Shown in pieces: positions 53,804-63,789 of a stretch of DNA of 64,000 nt. A model generated the notes under the pieces. It did not search any database. It had not been told where the DNA came from and saw only the letters and a program-made list of their open reading frames with translations. Every line of letters starts with the position of its first letter. Positions within the stretch are counted from its first letter, which is position 1. The stretch spans positions 1 through 64,000 of the forward strand of contig JAAHHJ010000003.1 in assembly GCA_010692425.1 (NCBI GenBank), given 5' to 3'. Position numbers and translations under genes: made by a program. This DNA is from Symploca sp. SIO3C6 (GTDB taxonomy: Bacteria > Cyanobacteriota > Cyanobacteriia > Cyanobacteriales > Coleofasciculaceae).

Positions 53804-54904
53804 ATGTCTGATCAATCTCCCCCTTTCATCCAAACGCTGACCCCAGAGCGCTGGTTGGGATGGAGTATGGACTTCATTGGGGCAGGCTATATTGGCTTAT
53901 TGGTCAAAAATGGTAGGTGTGTGCGTATTTGGTATCCAGGGCGTCATCTTAGCTTTGCTCTCCCCTGGCTGGAAAAATGCGAATTGATTCTGGTAGATGG
54001 CAAGCTCCGGAATTTACAGATTATCTCTCAAGGGGACTTTTTATCCCGAGACCAATATCTAGTTAATGTCTCTCTCAATGTAATGTATCAGGTAGTTGAT
54101 CCAGCCAGAGTAGTGCTGGAAATATCTGATCCCATCACTGCTCTCACTAGTGAGATCAAAGATAATCTGGGAGTAGCAATTGGTCAGCTGAGCGTCGAGC
54201 AGTTGCTTAATCAAGGACGAGTGCGAATTAGAAATTATCTACTTGAACATACCGATGCGTACTATGCCTTGGGCTTCAATATAGACGTGCGGGTAAGCGA
54301 TATCAGTTTCCCCCAGACTCGCGGAGTCATTCGCCAGGTGGAGGGGATGAGCGCTAGGCAGGAGGCAGAATACGAGGCAGGGTTACAAATGCAGATTGCT
54401 CAAGCTGGTCGTCCGGACATACAACCACCAGTACAGCAAGTTAACATTATTTCTGGTAATGACTCTGACTTGGATGATACCCTACAAGATGGTAGTTTTG
54501 CTCTGAAACAGGAATTAACCTCAGCTAAAGCTCTACCTACTCAATCTCCAATGGGGTTAGCTCCTACACTCTTACTTCCGAATCCAGAAGGAGTAATTGC
54601 ACGTCTGGTAAACCGCCTCTCAGGGGCGAGCATTGTGATTTCAATTACGCCTTTTACCATTGGACGGGAAGCCAATAACAACCTTGTCCTCGAAGATCCT
54701 TTGTGTTCGCGCAACCACGCTAAGATTATTCAAGATACTGATGCTGAAGGTAATCTCCGATATCAACTAATTGATGTAGGCAGTTCTAATGGCACCTTTG
54801 TTGGGGAGCAGCTACTTGCAGCCCATCAGCCTTTCCGTCTATCTTCTGAAGATATCATCAGGATTTGCACTCAGGAGTGGAGATTCCAAGTAACCGAACC
54901 CTAG
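53804..54904 (+). CDS. SPFH (band 7)-like protein fused to an FHA domain
   Basis: A 366-residue protein. Residues about 20-195 look like an SPFH/prohibitin-type domain (FIGAGYIGLLVKNGRCVRIWYPGRH, then YQVVDPARVVLEISDP and AIGQLSVEQLL), and residues about 275-365 form an FHA domain with GREANNNLV, SRNHAKI and GSSNGTFVG. FHA domains bind phosphothreonine peptides; SPFH proteins order membrane microdomains. There is no clear N-terminal membrane helix. The fusion suggests a phospho-dependent membrane scaffold. Domain assignment is good, role inferred. Confidence 0.82.
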   Translation: MSDQSPPFIQTLTPERWLGWSMDFIGAGYIGLLVKNGRCVRIWYPGRHLSFALPWLEKCELILVDGKLRNLQIISQGDFLSRDQYLVNVSLNVMYQVVDPARVVLEISDPITALTSEIKDNLGVAIGQLSVEQLLNQGRVRIRNYLLEHTDAYYALGFNIDVRVSDISFPQTRGVIRQVEGMSARQEAEYEAGLQMQIAQAGRPDIQPPVQQVNIISGNDSDLDDTLQDGSFALKQELTSAKALPTQSPMGLAPTLLLPNPEGVIARLVNRLSGASIVISITPFTIGREANNNLVLEDPLCSRNHAKIIQDTDAEGNLRYQLIDVGSSNGTFVGEQLLAAHQPFRLSSEDIIRICTQEWRFQVTEP

Positions 54905-55372
54905 CTGTGCTTTAACTTGAAGATTTTGTATAGGCTCCAAGCAAGCTCTAAATGCTTTCTGTAAATTAAAAACATTTTAACTTGTTTAGTTCTATTGGCA
55001 GATTGACCTTTAAATTTTAAACTCTTCACTATCTCTTGCCCGATTATCTTTGGCAAGAGGTCTAGTTATAACCAGATTAATTCTCTATTAATAGACCTAT
55101 CCAGCTTTTCGATAGATAGCAGTGCGCTCTGGTCTACTTACAGTACAAATGTTCTAAACATTTGCTCATCAAGGCTCGATTTGTGATTTGTAAACACACT
55201 GCTCACGCAGCGCTATAGTTAATACACTTGTTTCATTTGTTGTTTGCACTCAAGTGGTTTATCTTAGGTCAAAATAACCATACAGTCTGACAATAATTCC
55301 ACAAACTACCGTATAATCCAATTATTTATCAACATACATCCCATCTATTTTTAAAAAAAGAGGTCATATTCT
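54905..55372. other. AT-rich spacer before parA
   Basis: 468 bases, AT-rich, no gene seen. Carries a lone MITE-type half-site near 55050-55065. Small imperfect inverted repeats (for example CTATC-GATAG near 55093-55120) are possible ParB or repressor sites but do not match a consensus parS. Confidence 0.4.
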
Positions 55373-56230
55373 GTGAAAATTATTGCTGTTTACCATAACA
55401 AAGGTGGCGTGGGAAAGACAACAACTGTAGTTAATCTGGCAGCTGCTCTCAGGAAACAGGGTAAGAGGATACTGGTTATTGATCTAGATAGCCAAGCTAA
55501 CACTACATTTGCCACGGGTTTAATTAAGTTTGATGATGAAGAATTTGACGATATCAGAGATTACAACATTCTTCAAGTATTACAGTCAGAGGATTTTTAC
55601 CCTATTCAAGAAATTGCTAGAAAGTCTCAGTTTAATACCCCAGAAATTGATGTACTACCTTCACATATCGACTTGATGCAATATGAAACTGAATTGAATC
55701 AACTGGATTACAGTCGGCTGATCCTGATTGAGAAACTAGAAGAAGTTAAAGATCAATATGATTTTGTCCTGATTGATACCCCTCCGTCTTTGAATCTATA
55801 TGCCAGAATTGCTCTGATTACAGCTGACTATCTAATTATTCCCTCAGATTTAAAACCTTTTGCTAATCAAGGTTTAGTCAATGTCAAGGATTTTGTGAAA
55901 AAAATTGATGGTTTTAGAAGACAGATTAAAAGATGTCCTCTTGAGGTTTTGGGAGTTCTAGCGTGTAAGATATCCACTAATGTTAGATTTGTACAGTCCA
56001 CTTTAAAACATCGTATGGAAGTGATTAAACAACGCTATAACTTTAAAATCATGGAAACAATTATTTATGACAGAGATGATTTAGCAAAGTGTGCTGAGAA
56101 AATTCAAATTTTAGACAACAAAGAGATAGCTGTTCCCATTTCCGTGCTTGACTTCAAGCCTGATTCATCCTCAGCACAAGAATTTGAGTTACTAGCGATG
56201 GAAGTATTACAAAAAACAGGAATGAAGTAA
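55373..56230 (+). CDS. ParA-family partitioning ATPase
   Basis: A 285-residue deviant-Walker ATPase with the motif KGGVGKTT at residues about 9-16, VIDLDSQANTTF, and VLIDTPPSL. It works by cycling on DNA to move a ParB-bound cargo. GTG start, AAGAGG eleven bases upstream. The N-terminus lacks an HTH, so it is the short Type-Ib/chromosomal kind. The next gene overlaps by one base (TAATG). AT-rich compared with its neighbours, perhaps of plasmid or other foreign origin. Confidence 0.9.
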   Translation: MKIIAVYHNKGGVGKTTTVVNLAAALRKQGKRILVIDLDSQANTTFATGLIKFDDEEFDDIRDYNILQVLQSEDFYPIQEIARKSQFNTPEIDVLPSHIDLMQYETELNQLDYSRLILIEKLEEVKDQYDFVLIDTPPSLNLYARIALITADYLIIPSDLKPFANQGLVNVKDFVKKIDGFRRQIKRCPLEVLGVLACKISTNVRFVQSTLKHRMEVIKQRYNFKIMETIIYDRDDLAKCAEKIQILDNKEIAVPISVLDFKPDSSSAQEFELLAMEVLQKTGMK

Positions 56231-56961
56231 TGAAACTATCCCCTTCGCTTGTAGCAGTCAAAAAAATTACTTCTAAGGTGCCTCGCTCCAATTTTCTAGA
56301 CAGTGAGTTGGAGTTAGCTGCCAATTTGATTCTAGAAGCAGAAGGAATTATTAATCCTATAGTTGTTTGCCGTAAGAGCATGAATTCCTATGAAGTTATT
56401 GCTGGAGACTTTGAGTACTATGCTGCAGCTAAAGCCAGAGAGATAAATCCTCGTAAAGGTGAGATGATCGGGGCATTTATTATTGGCAATGAGAATGAAA
56501 AGGTACTTAAAGAACAAGTTGAATTACTTAGAAAGTCTAGGGAGTTTGTGGCTTCAACAACATCTTCTGCTTCCCAAAAGGACGAAACTATCGTTAAAAA
56601 CAAGCCTGAATCCCATTTAACAAATACAAAATCTTGGCTTGAAAAGCGCCTGATTAAATTAGAGGATGAACTTAAAGAGATTAAAAATCACTTACCTCAG
56701 CAACTGGAACCATTAGATGCTTTTAATTGTCTAAATATGGCTGAACTTATTTTTAGATTAAAAAGTGCTGGCTTAACTGATAAAGCAGCTACTCAAATTG
56801 CTAAAAGTGTGGTGCGTGAGCGCAATAATAAGAAATTTGAATCCTTGAGTGATCTAGTCGAACGTATTAAAATTACCAGTGGCAAAAGGCAAATTAAAGC
56901 TATAAGCGCCGAAAAAATGTTAACCATTATCGATAGCTGGTCAAAACTCTGGTTTCTTTGA
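56230..56961 (+). CDS. ParB-like nuclease-domain protein, atypical
   Basis: A 243-residue protein coupled to parA. Residues 15-100 resemble the ParB N-terminal fold (EAEGIINPIVVCRKSMNSYEVIAGD), with AGDFEYYAAAKAREI in the place of the usual GERRxRA box; the arginines of that CTP-binding box are largely missing. Then comes a charged coiled-coil-like linker (KSWLEKRLIKLEDELKEIKNHL) and a helical C-terminus with ESLSDLVERIKITSGKRQIKAIS, which resembles a helix-hairpin-helix. No canonical HTH is seen. It probably binds DNA or a partner for ParA. Confidence 0.7.
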   Translation: MKLSPSLVAVKKITSKVPRSNFLDSELELAANLILEAEGIINPIVVCRKSMNSYEVIAGDFEYYAAAKAREINPRKGEMIGAFIIGNENEKVLKEQVELLRKSREFVASTTSSASQKDETIVKNKPESHLTNTKSWLEKRLIKLEDELKEIKNHLPQQLEPLDAFNCLNMAELIFRLKSAGLTDKAATQIAKSVVRERNNKKFESLSDLVERIKITSGKRQIKAISAEKMLTIIDSWSKLWFL

Positions 56962-57098
56962 AAAGCTGATCTCAGAAGTATATTGGACAGATGCCCTAAA
57001 TCAAAAAGTCCTTGGTGTCAACTCTAGATGAAGAATAGGTTATATTTGTGCAAGCGGACTCCTAATTATCTTATCTATAAATAATTGCAGAAGTTCTG

Positions 57099-58337
57099 AT
57101 GAATATTTTGATGCTCTCCTCAACCTTTCCCTATCCACCCAGTCGCGGAGGAACTGAGATCCGAACCTTTAACTTGCTAAAATACTTACAACAACGCCAT
57201 GAGGTGACACTGGTTACTCAGCGCCATGGGGGAGTTTCAGACTCTGAAATTGAAGAACTTCGTGATTATACTAGCAAGCTGGTGGTTTTTCCTCTGCCGC
57301 CAGAACTAAATAATAAAGCCGGTATTGGCAATTTACTGGGGAAAGTGGGACGTTTTAGTGAGGCAATGCTCAAAGCCACGCCACCCAATGTACTGTATCG
57401 TTATTCGCCGGAAATTCAGGCTTGGGTAGATGAACATGTCCAGGCAGGGAAGTTTGATGCTATTACTGCTGAACATAGCGTCAATGAAATCTATGTCAGG
57501 CCTGAATTTAGTACCTCAGTGCTAACTGTCGTTGATGTCCACAGTTCCCTCTATGGCTGGATTAATAACCATTTGGAAATGGGAGCATCTCCTAATCCCC
57601 TGCGGGATCGTCTCTATCTTTCTCTGTTATTAGCTCGCTACGAGAAACGCTACTGCTCTAAATTCTCTAAAATTGTTGTAACTACTGAAGATGATCAACA
57701 GCAATTTCATAGATTCCGTCCAGGTGCTCAAATCGAGGTTATTCCCAATGGCGTTGATCTCGAATTATTTCCCTATCGTTGTCAAGATCCAGGAGGGCAT
57801 GGCTTAATTTTTGTCGGAGCTATGGATGCTGAACACAATATTGAAGCTGCTCGCTTCTTTGCCCTAGAAGTATTGCCTGTACTACAGCAGCGTTATCCTA
57901 ATGCCACTTTTAGCATTGCTGGGGCGCGACCAACAGCAGAAGTTTTGAAACTGGGCGAACAACAAGGTGTTATCGTAACAGGTCGAGTGCCTTCAATGGC
58001 TGAGTATCTCCATAAAAATGCAGTTTGCGTAGTACCACTGCGCACAGGATTTGGGATTAAAAACAAAACTCTCGAAGCGATGGCAGCTGGAGTACCTGTA
58101 GTGGGAAGCGATCGCGGTCTAGAAGGACTAGCAGTTGATGGTAATCATACACCACTGCGGGCATTGCGGGCAAATCAAGTGGGGGAGTATGTTGAGGCTA
58201 TTGCTCGGTTGTTCGATGCTCCACAACTGCGAGAACAATTGTCTCGGCAGGGCAGAACCTTAGTGGAAAATGAGTATACTTGGCAGAGAGCTGGTCAATG
58301 CTACGAACAAGTACTCGTATCCAATTCTATTAGGTAA
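57099..58337 (+). CDS. GT4-family glycosyltransferase (paralogue 1)
   Basis: A 412-residue GT-B fold glycosyltransferase of group 1. N-terminal STFPYPPSRGGTEIRTF and C-terminal GFGIKNKTLEAMAAGVPVVGSDRGLEGL (the sugar-nucleotide region with the E-x7-E-type pair) are typical of GT4. It has no membrane segment and likely acts at the inner membrane in polysaccharide or glycolipid synthesis; donor and acceptor are unknown. A close paralogue lies 643 bases downstream. Confidence 0.9.
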   Translation: MNILMLSSTFPYPPSRGGTEIRTFNLLKYLQQRHEVTLVTQRHGGVSDSEIEELRDYTSKLVVFPLPPELNNKAGIGNLLGKVGRFSEAMLKATPPNVLYRYSPEIQAWVDEHVQAGKFDAITAEHSVNEIYVRPEFSTSVLTVVDVHSSLYGWINNHLEMGASPNPLRDRLYLSLLLARYEKRYCSKFSKIVVTTEDDQQQFHRFRPGAQIEVIPNGVDLELFPYRCQDPGGHGLIFVGAMDAEHNIEAARFFALEVLPVLQQRYPNATFSIAGARPTAEVLKLGEQQGVIVTGRVPSMAEYLHKNAVCVVPLRTGFGIKNKTLEAMAAGVPVVGSDRGLEGLAVDGNHTPLRALRANQVGEYVEAIARLFDAPQLREQLSRQGRTLVENEYTWQRAGQCYEQVLVSNSIR

Positions 58338-58979
58338 TCTTGCTTCCAGCTTGACAGAGCAAGGGGAGAGCGATTATGAGGTCAACTGTAGCAGATAATG
58401 AACCTCAAGTCTCCCCAACTATCTTGCCACTCAACACTCCTTAACAATTAATCCTAAGCAATACTAATTACAATCATCAAGTTAATGCTAATCACCAACA
58501 GACAGTTAGTCATTGGCATCAAACCCTGCCTAGTAAATTAAATGCTAAGCCAATATTTATGTCCAGCTATAAACTGACAAAAAGGAATTAATCACATACA
58601 TACAGTTTGTTTGATTGGGTAAAATACTAGCAAAGGAAGGGAATAGGGAACAAGTCAATTACTCACTTGAATTTAGACTTGCTATAGCAGTAATTATATC
58701 AGCTTTAAATAAAGCTTTGATAAAGATTTCTGAGTATTTCTACTAAATTAATCACTTACCGCAGTCAATTGAAGTAGAATCCTTAGCTAGAGGGGATCTA
58801 CAAAAAACAAATCAATAAACCTACAGTACTCAATGCACGACCTTTTATTAATTTGCAGCTCAAATCAGACCAAATGGTCTAAGATTCTCTAAAAGCCAGA
58901 GGTCACATCAGCTTAAGATTTGATTTATAGATACCCTCTTGGCAAACTTACTGCAATTTCTCACTGAACCTGAAACTGT
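58338..58979. other. Spacer between the glycosyltransferase paralogues
   Basis: 642 AT-rich bases with no gene seen. A small palindrome AGCTTTAAATAAAGCT lies near 58700-58715. A degraded gene cannot be excluded but no recognisable remnant was found. Confidence 0.45.
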
Positions 58980-60203
58980 ATGAAGATTCTCATGCTCTCT
59001 TCCACTTTTCCCTATCCGCCCACGCGGGGAGGAACTCAGGTGAGGACTTTTAACTTACTGAAGTACCTGAGTGAGCATCATGATATCACGATGATGACTC
59101 AATCTTCTGAGAACATCACTGACGAAGAAGTGGAAGTACTGCGTGAATTGGTGGCACAACTAGTGGTTTTTCCTAAACCAGCCAAAACCGAACCGGAAAA
59201 AGGGATACTCAAGAGAGTACAGCGCTTCAATAAGTTTGTGCAAGAGGGAACACCTCCTTATGTACTGCAACTGTTCTCAGATGAAATTCAACAATGGGTG
59301 GATGAAGCTGTAATTTCTGGGCAGTTTGAGGTAGTTACCTGCGAACACAGCGAAAATGAAATTTATGTACGACCAGAATGGCAGCAACAATTGCGAACTA
59401 TAGTCAATATTCATCGTTCTTTCTATGGAATTCAGCGTAATCTGTTGGAAACAGGAGCATCAGAAAATAAAGTTAAAGACCAATTGAATTTAACTCTACT
59501 GCGCCGTTATGAAGAGTTATATTGCTCAAAATTCACTAACATCGTGGTGACAACACCCGAAGAACGACGTTTGATTACTTCCTTTGAAGAGCCAGCTCCG
59601 ATTACTGTGATTCCCAATGGGGTTGATTTTTCCCTATTTCCTCGACGCATCTCTGATCCTGGAGGGCACAAATTAGTTTTTATCGGAGCCATGGATAATT
59701 TATCAGACATTGATGCTGTGCGCTTCTTTGGCTTAGAGGTATTTCCCGAAATTCAACAGCGCTATCCAGGAGCAACCTTAGAGCTAGTAGGTGCAAGACC
59801 AACTGATCAAGTTTTGGAGTTGGGAGAACAACCTGGTATTAAAGTCACTGGTAAGGTACCTTCGATAGTAGATTACCTGCATAAAGCCACAGTCTGTGTA
59901 GTGCCATTGCGCACAGGGTATGGAATTAAAAATAAAACTCTGGAGGCAATGGCTGCAGGAACACCAGTGGTGGGCAGTGATTGTGGTTTGGAAGGACTAA
60001 CAGTCGATGGTGCAGATGTGCCAATTAGGGCTTTGCGGGCAAATGAACCAGCAGAGTATGTGTACGCTGTTAGTAGGTTATTTGAAGACCGACAACTGAG
60101 AAAGCAACTGTCAGAGAATGGACGAAAACTGGTTGAGGATAAATACACCTGGAAAAGGGCTGGCGAGCTTTATGAAAAGGTACTATTGGGAACGAAGGAT
60201 TAG
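58980..60203 (+). CDS. GT4-family glycosyltransferase (paralogue 2)
   Basis: A 407-residue protein very similar to the gene at 57099 along its whole length: STFPYPPTRGGTQVRTF, VTCEHSENEIYVRPEW, DPGGHKLVFIGAMD, and GYGIKNKTLEAMAAGTPVVGSD. The pair arose by tandem duplication. Residues in the acceptor-side N-terminal half differ more than the C-terminal half, which would fit a change of acceptor. Function otherwise as for paralogue 1. Confidence 0.9.
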   Translation: MKILMLSSTFPYPPTRGGTQVRTFNLLKYLSEHHDITMMTQSSENITDEEVEVLRELVAQLVVFPKPAKTEPEKGILKRVQRFNKFVQEGTPPYVLQLFSDEIQQWVDEAVISGQFEVVTCEHSENEIYVRPEWQQQLRTIVNIHRSFYGIQRNLLETGASENKVKDQLNLTLLRRYEELYCSKFTNIVVTTPEERRLITSFEEPAPITVIPNGVDFSLFPRRISDPGGHKLVFIGAMDNLSDIDAVRFFGLEVFPEIQQRYPGATLELVGARPTDQVLELGEQPGIKVTGKVPSIVDYLHKATVCVVPLRTGYGIKNKTLEAMAAGTPVVGSDCGLEGLTVDGADVPIRALRANEPAEYVYAVSRLFEDRQLRKQLSENGRKLVEDKYTWKRAGELYEKVLLGTKD

Positions 60204-60456
60204 GCATTGCCATCAAAAACCTGGAAAAATGGTAGAGGCTCATCAGTAAGACCTTATTAACCTTTGGTTAGAGGGGGAGCAGCCGAAGAAATCAAGAAAA
60301 AAAGGCAGGGTGGGAAGAGGGAGAGAATGAGGATCAAGAAGAATCTTGTAACCAACATCTTCCCCAACTCCCCACATCCCTCACACTTCACCATCTGGCG
60401 TTGCTCTCCCCCTCTCCCTTGCTCCCTCTCCCTCCCTTCTATCTCAATGTCAATCA

Positions 60457-62901
60457 ATGCCAAATTCGCCCCTAGAGTTTGAACAGCAACCCCTAGTAAA
60501 GCAATCGCACTGGAGTGGTTGTCTTGTCAACTTAGGCGCTGCTGTCACCATAGTTGCCAGTGGCACTCTTGCTGCTGCTGGTATCTGGCTGGGAATGCGC
60601 CTAATGATTGAACCCCATAAGGTTATATTGCCCGATAAATTTCTGCCGAATTGGGTTCGCACCAAATTACCTACTGATGCGCCACCACCTACCATTGCCG
60701 TTATCGAAACAGAGCTTAGCTCCCTGGGACTAAAGGCGGGAGTACCTATCTACCTTAACTCACAGCTGCTGCTGCCAATTTTGAAATCACCGCCTAATTG
60801 TCAGAGCAATTGCGATCGCATTGTTGAACTGAGAGTTTATCAACCAATTGGGTTAATTAGTGAACAGCCATCATATCAGCTGGTTAGTCGATTGACAATT
60901 ACTGAACCAGAAGAGTACTTTGTTATTTCTACCCCGGCAGGTGAAGAATCGACCCATACAGGTTCCTCCCGCTCATTACCCTTAACTAAATTGAGTCGCC
61001 TTGAGGGCAACTCCATAGCAGAAGGCTTCTGGTTTAACCTCTCAGGTCAGTTTTTAAGCGAAAATTCCCCTACAACTTACGGACAAGTAATCCACTACAA
61101 TCCTGAGCAAATGCACCTGAGCCTGATGCTGGAGTGGACAACTCCTAATCAGCTTAGCCCCTATTGGCAGCAAGTGACTGGCAACTCAATGCCAGAGTTA
61201 GTAGTTAATCAGAGCGTTGGTTTAGAACCTCAGCTTAAGGTTTACCAGATTCAACCACGCTCCTTTGTACTTAACCCCATCTATCTCGAAGAAATTGCTC
61301 TAGGACAACCGGCTCTTGAAACTCAAGCCTATCGCAATGCTTTGATGCTAGCTGAGCATGGTTTATGGTCTCCGGCTTGGAAAAAACTGCAATCGCACCA
61401 GCAGAAAGCAGATTGGTCTGCTGTTGCGCAAGCACAAATGGATGTAATTCAACTGCACGCACAAGTTACAAGGTCTCAGTCAAGACAAACTTGGGCAAGC
61501 CCCAGTCAGCAAATCCTTACTAGTCTAATTGATGGAAGTTGGGCAGATGCCTTACAACTGTTTCGCAACTCAGGTATCGGTGCGCCCTTACAGGAAGTGG
61601 CGACGCTACTCAAAACAGATTCAGGTCCCTTGTGGGAGCGAGTGGAAGCTGCCCTCAAAGTTAATCCCAATGACAGTAACGTTAAAGCCTGGGGAGCATT
61701 AATCCTAGCTGCACAGCAAAATAGCTCTAATGAACAGCTTCCTAAAAACCTCGATCCTAGCAGTTGGTTGCAGCAACTACCACAAACAGAACCAGCAGAT
61801 TATGCCTGGATTGAGGAATTAATTGACCTTCTAAGTGTTGCCCTTGCTCAGGAGAAACCAAGCAACAGTCATTTGAGCCAAATTATTGGTGATGCACAAC
61901 AAGTAACAGAAATTAACCCCAAAGATTGGCTACAGCCTGAAGTTCTCCAGCAGGGCAAAGAAGCTATGTCTGAGCAGGGGTGCAACTCTGTGCCTATACA
62001 CTTGTGCAACTCTGGACTAGTGCGCTTCCTAGTACCCTCATCTCCTCAAGAGTCGCCCACTCTAAAACTAGAGCCACAGCAAGTTTGGTATCAGGTGCAG
62101 GTAACAGCATTTAATGATGGTCAGCGCTGGCAGCAGAAACCTTTTGTTGATTTGCAATTGTCTAAGATTCTCCCGGCAAGGCAATTGTGGAAATATTTGG
62201 GCTTAGACACTGATCCCCGAATTCAGATTACCGTCTGGAGAGCAGACGGCACTCAGGAATCAACCATGGCAAAGGTTAAAGCTGTTTCCTACCAAGGAAA
62301 TAGACTCGAACTCTTGGCAGCAGGAGTACCGCTTGCAGGAGCAACTCCTAGCACAAGCACCACTGCCCGCAGCCGCCCACTAGCCCACACTCAAGCAGCT
62401 TTACGCTGGTTAGAGCCTAGTTCCATTAGCTTGTCAGAGCTTGACAAAAGCCAGCCCCAATGGGTTTCGGCAATTGTACCCACACTCTGGCGCGAGCTGC
62501 ACTCGAGCGAAAAGCTTCCTGTTGTTGAAGCTCCTAGCAAGGCGCAGATACTCAATGAAATTGGACACTGGTTGCTTCAACCCATTGATATTACAGGTAA
62601 CAATGAGCCAGAAGCAGTACTCAGAGTTTATGAAGACCTTTCTGTCACTATCAATAGGTCCGAGTTTCAATCACAGACCAAGGAAATTATCGACGTAGCG
62701 CCAGAGCGCCTATACAAGCCCCGAACTGTAATTTTTTCTCAGAAGGGGGTCTTGCTCTACAGTGAATTTTCCCAAGATGCCAGTGCTTCTTTGACAGCGA
62801 TCGCTGACTTGGGAGATGGTAAGTCTATTGCTCTAGTTGTCGATGGCTCCAATACCTACAACCTTAAGCGCTGGTCAGCAGAAAACCAGCGCTTTGAATA
62901 G
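60457..62901 (+). CDS. Conserved cyanobacterial protein with one N-terminal membrane segment
   Basis: An 814-residue protein that I do not recognise by name. A single hydrophobic segment (residues about 28-50, NLGAAVTIVASGTLAAAGIWLGM) anchors it to a membrane, with the long remainder probably outside the cytoplasm. Middle part is helical (LMLAEHGLWSPAWKKLQSHQQ, resembling TPR-like helices). A second beta-rich part follows with GLDTDPRIQITVWRADGT. No enzyme motif. Start preceded by CAATCA only. Confidence 0.7.
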   Translation: MPNSPLEFEQQPLVKQSHWSGCLVNLGAAVTIVASGTLAAAGIWLGMRLMIEPHKVILPDKFLPNWVRTKLPTDAPPPTIAVIETELSSLGLKAGVPIYLNSQLLLPILKSPPNCQSNCDRIVELRVYQPIGLISEQPSYQLVSRLTITEPEEYFVISTPAGEESTHTGSSRSLPLTKLSRLEGNSIAEGFWFNLSGQFLSENSPTTYGQVIHYNPEQMHLSLMLEWTTPNQLSPYWQQVTGNSMPELVVNQSVGLEPQLKVYQIQPRSFVLNPIYLEEIALGQPALETQAYRNALMLAEHGLWSPAWKKLQSHQQKADWSAVAQAQMDVIQLHAQVTRSQSRQTWASPSQQILTSLIDGSWADALQLFRNSGIGAPLQEVATLLKTDSGPLWERVEAALKVNPNDSNVKAWGALILAAQQNSSNEQLPKNLDPSSWLQQLPQTEPADYAWIEELIDLLSVALAQEKPSNSHLSQIIGDAQQVTEINPKDWLQPEVLQQGKEAMSEQGCNSVPIHLCNSGLVRFLVPSSPQESPTLKLEPQQVWYQVQVTAFNDGQRWQQKPFVDLQLSKILPARQLWKYLGLDTDPRIQITVWRADGTQESTMAKVKAVSYQGNRLELLAAGVPLAGATPSTSTTARSRPLAHTQAALRWLEPSSISLSELDKSQPQWVSAIVPTLWRELHSSEKLPVVEAPSKAQILNEIGHWLLQPIDITGNNEPEAVLRVYEDLSVTINRSEFQSQTKEIIDVAPERLYKPRTVIFSQKGVLLYSEFSQDASASLTAIADLGDGKSIALVVDGSNTYNLKRWSAENQRFE

Positions 62902-62963
62902 GTTTACACATTAACTAAGTTTGCGCTTTAATTGCTGATGATTGACCTTCGAGGACAAGCCTT

Positions 62964-63218
62964 CTATTGCCTCTGATGGGGTGAATTTGGTTGTACCCAG
63001 GTCAGTCTTTGCTGTTTGATTATTTTTAGATGCTGCAAGAGAGATTCGACTTCTGCCTGCAAATACAGATATTTGACTTGCTGATCAGCCTGATAGGGAA
63101 ATTTGATCAATTCCATCCGGCGGGGTTTGTCCGTTTGGCTTCTAGAGCAGTTTTTCACTGATTGGGAATCACCAATCGCGCTTGGTGAATAACTCAGACT
63201 AGATGAAGGAATTGGCAT
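62964..63218 (-). CDS. Small conserved protein
   Basis: Up to 84 residues. The conserved core appears to begin at an internal Met (MELIKFPYQADQQVKYL, start 63116) and continues LQAEVESLLQHLKIIKQQR; the 34 residues before it are Ser-rich and look less conserved. Helical, possible coiled coil, soluble. Convergent with the 814-residue gene. Function unknown. Confidence 0.6.
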   Translation of the reverse strand: MPIPSSSLSYSPSAIGDSQSVKNCSRSQTDKPRRMELIKFPYQADQQVKYLYLQAEVESLLQHLKIIKQQRLTWVQPNSPHQRQ

Positions 63219-63501
63219 CAGTTACTCAATAGTAATTTGTACTTACTCGCACCACTTAGTAATTGTAGCCTGAACGTTAAGCTTTGTTTAATTAATCTGG
63301 CAACAAGCCCCAGATTCCCTTGGATTAGCGCCGGGATGAATCGCCTGTGAAGACAGTCTGGTCAGGTTTTCAGAGCCTAGCAAAGCTTCCAGAAACGGGG
63401 GATTCTTTTCTCTTACTCCTGATTCACCTCGCCAGGAAGCTCCCGCAACTGGGCATGAAAAACCTTATGTCTTGGTGCCTCCTGCTTTTGCTGTTGATTG
63501 T

Positions 63502-63789
63502 TCAAGCCTTCATCTTGCTGAAATCAATGGGAAATACGGCAACTGAAGTATTTTTGTTAGAAACGGTAATTTTTTTAGCTAGTCTGAGCTTGGCGACTGG
63601 CTCAGCAATCACCTCGCAAGCATTTGCCAAGGCGGCAGCTATCTCCCGATTCTGGCAGCGGATATACAAGACTCCCCAACGTCGGAAAACTTTGCAGCTA
63701 CGTAATGGTTTAAGTTGCTGGAGTCGTTGTGGATCCTCGCGGTAGAAGCTCAAAATTAGTCTAGCTAGTTGAGAATTGCGATTTATCAT
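63502..63789 (-). CDS. Small basic conserved protein
   Basis: A 95-residue soluble protein (LARLILSFYREDPQRLQQL then VFRRWGVLYIRCQNREIAAAL). Basic helices and a beta strand suggest a nucleic-acid-associated role, but no family is recognised. The antisense open frame at 63347-63745 has a hydrophobic composition typical of a shadow and was not called. Start ATG at 63789. Confidence 0.55.
   Translation of the reverse strand: MINRNSQLARLILSFYREDPQRLQQLKPLRSCKVFRRWGVLYIRCQNREIAAALANACEVIAEPVAKLRLAKKITVSNKNTSVAVFPIDFSKMKA

Noticed and set aside
60257-60482. Two antisense frames of about 70 codons between the second glycosyltransferase and the 814-residue gene
   Set aside because: Both run over purine/pyrimidine-rich simple sequence and have no homologue-like features.
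63347-63745. 132-codon plus-strand open frame with a leucine-rich stretch
   Set aside because: It is antisense to the more protein-like 63502-63789 frame and has a composition expected of a shadow; no ribosome-binding site.
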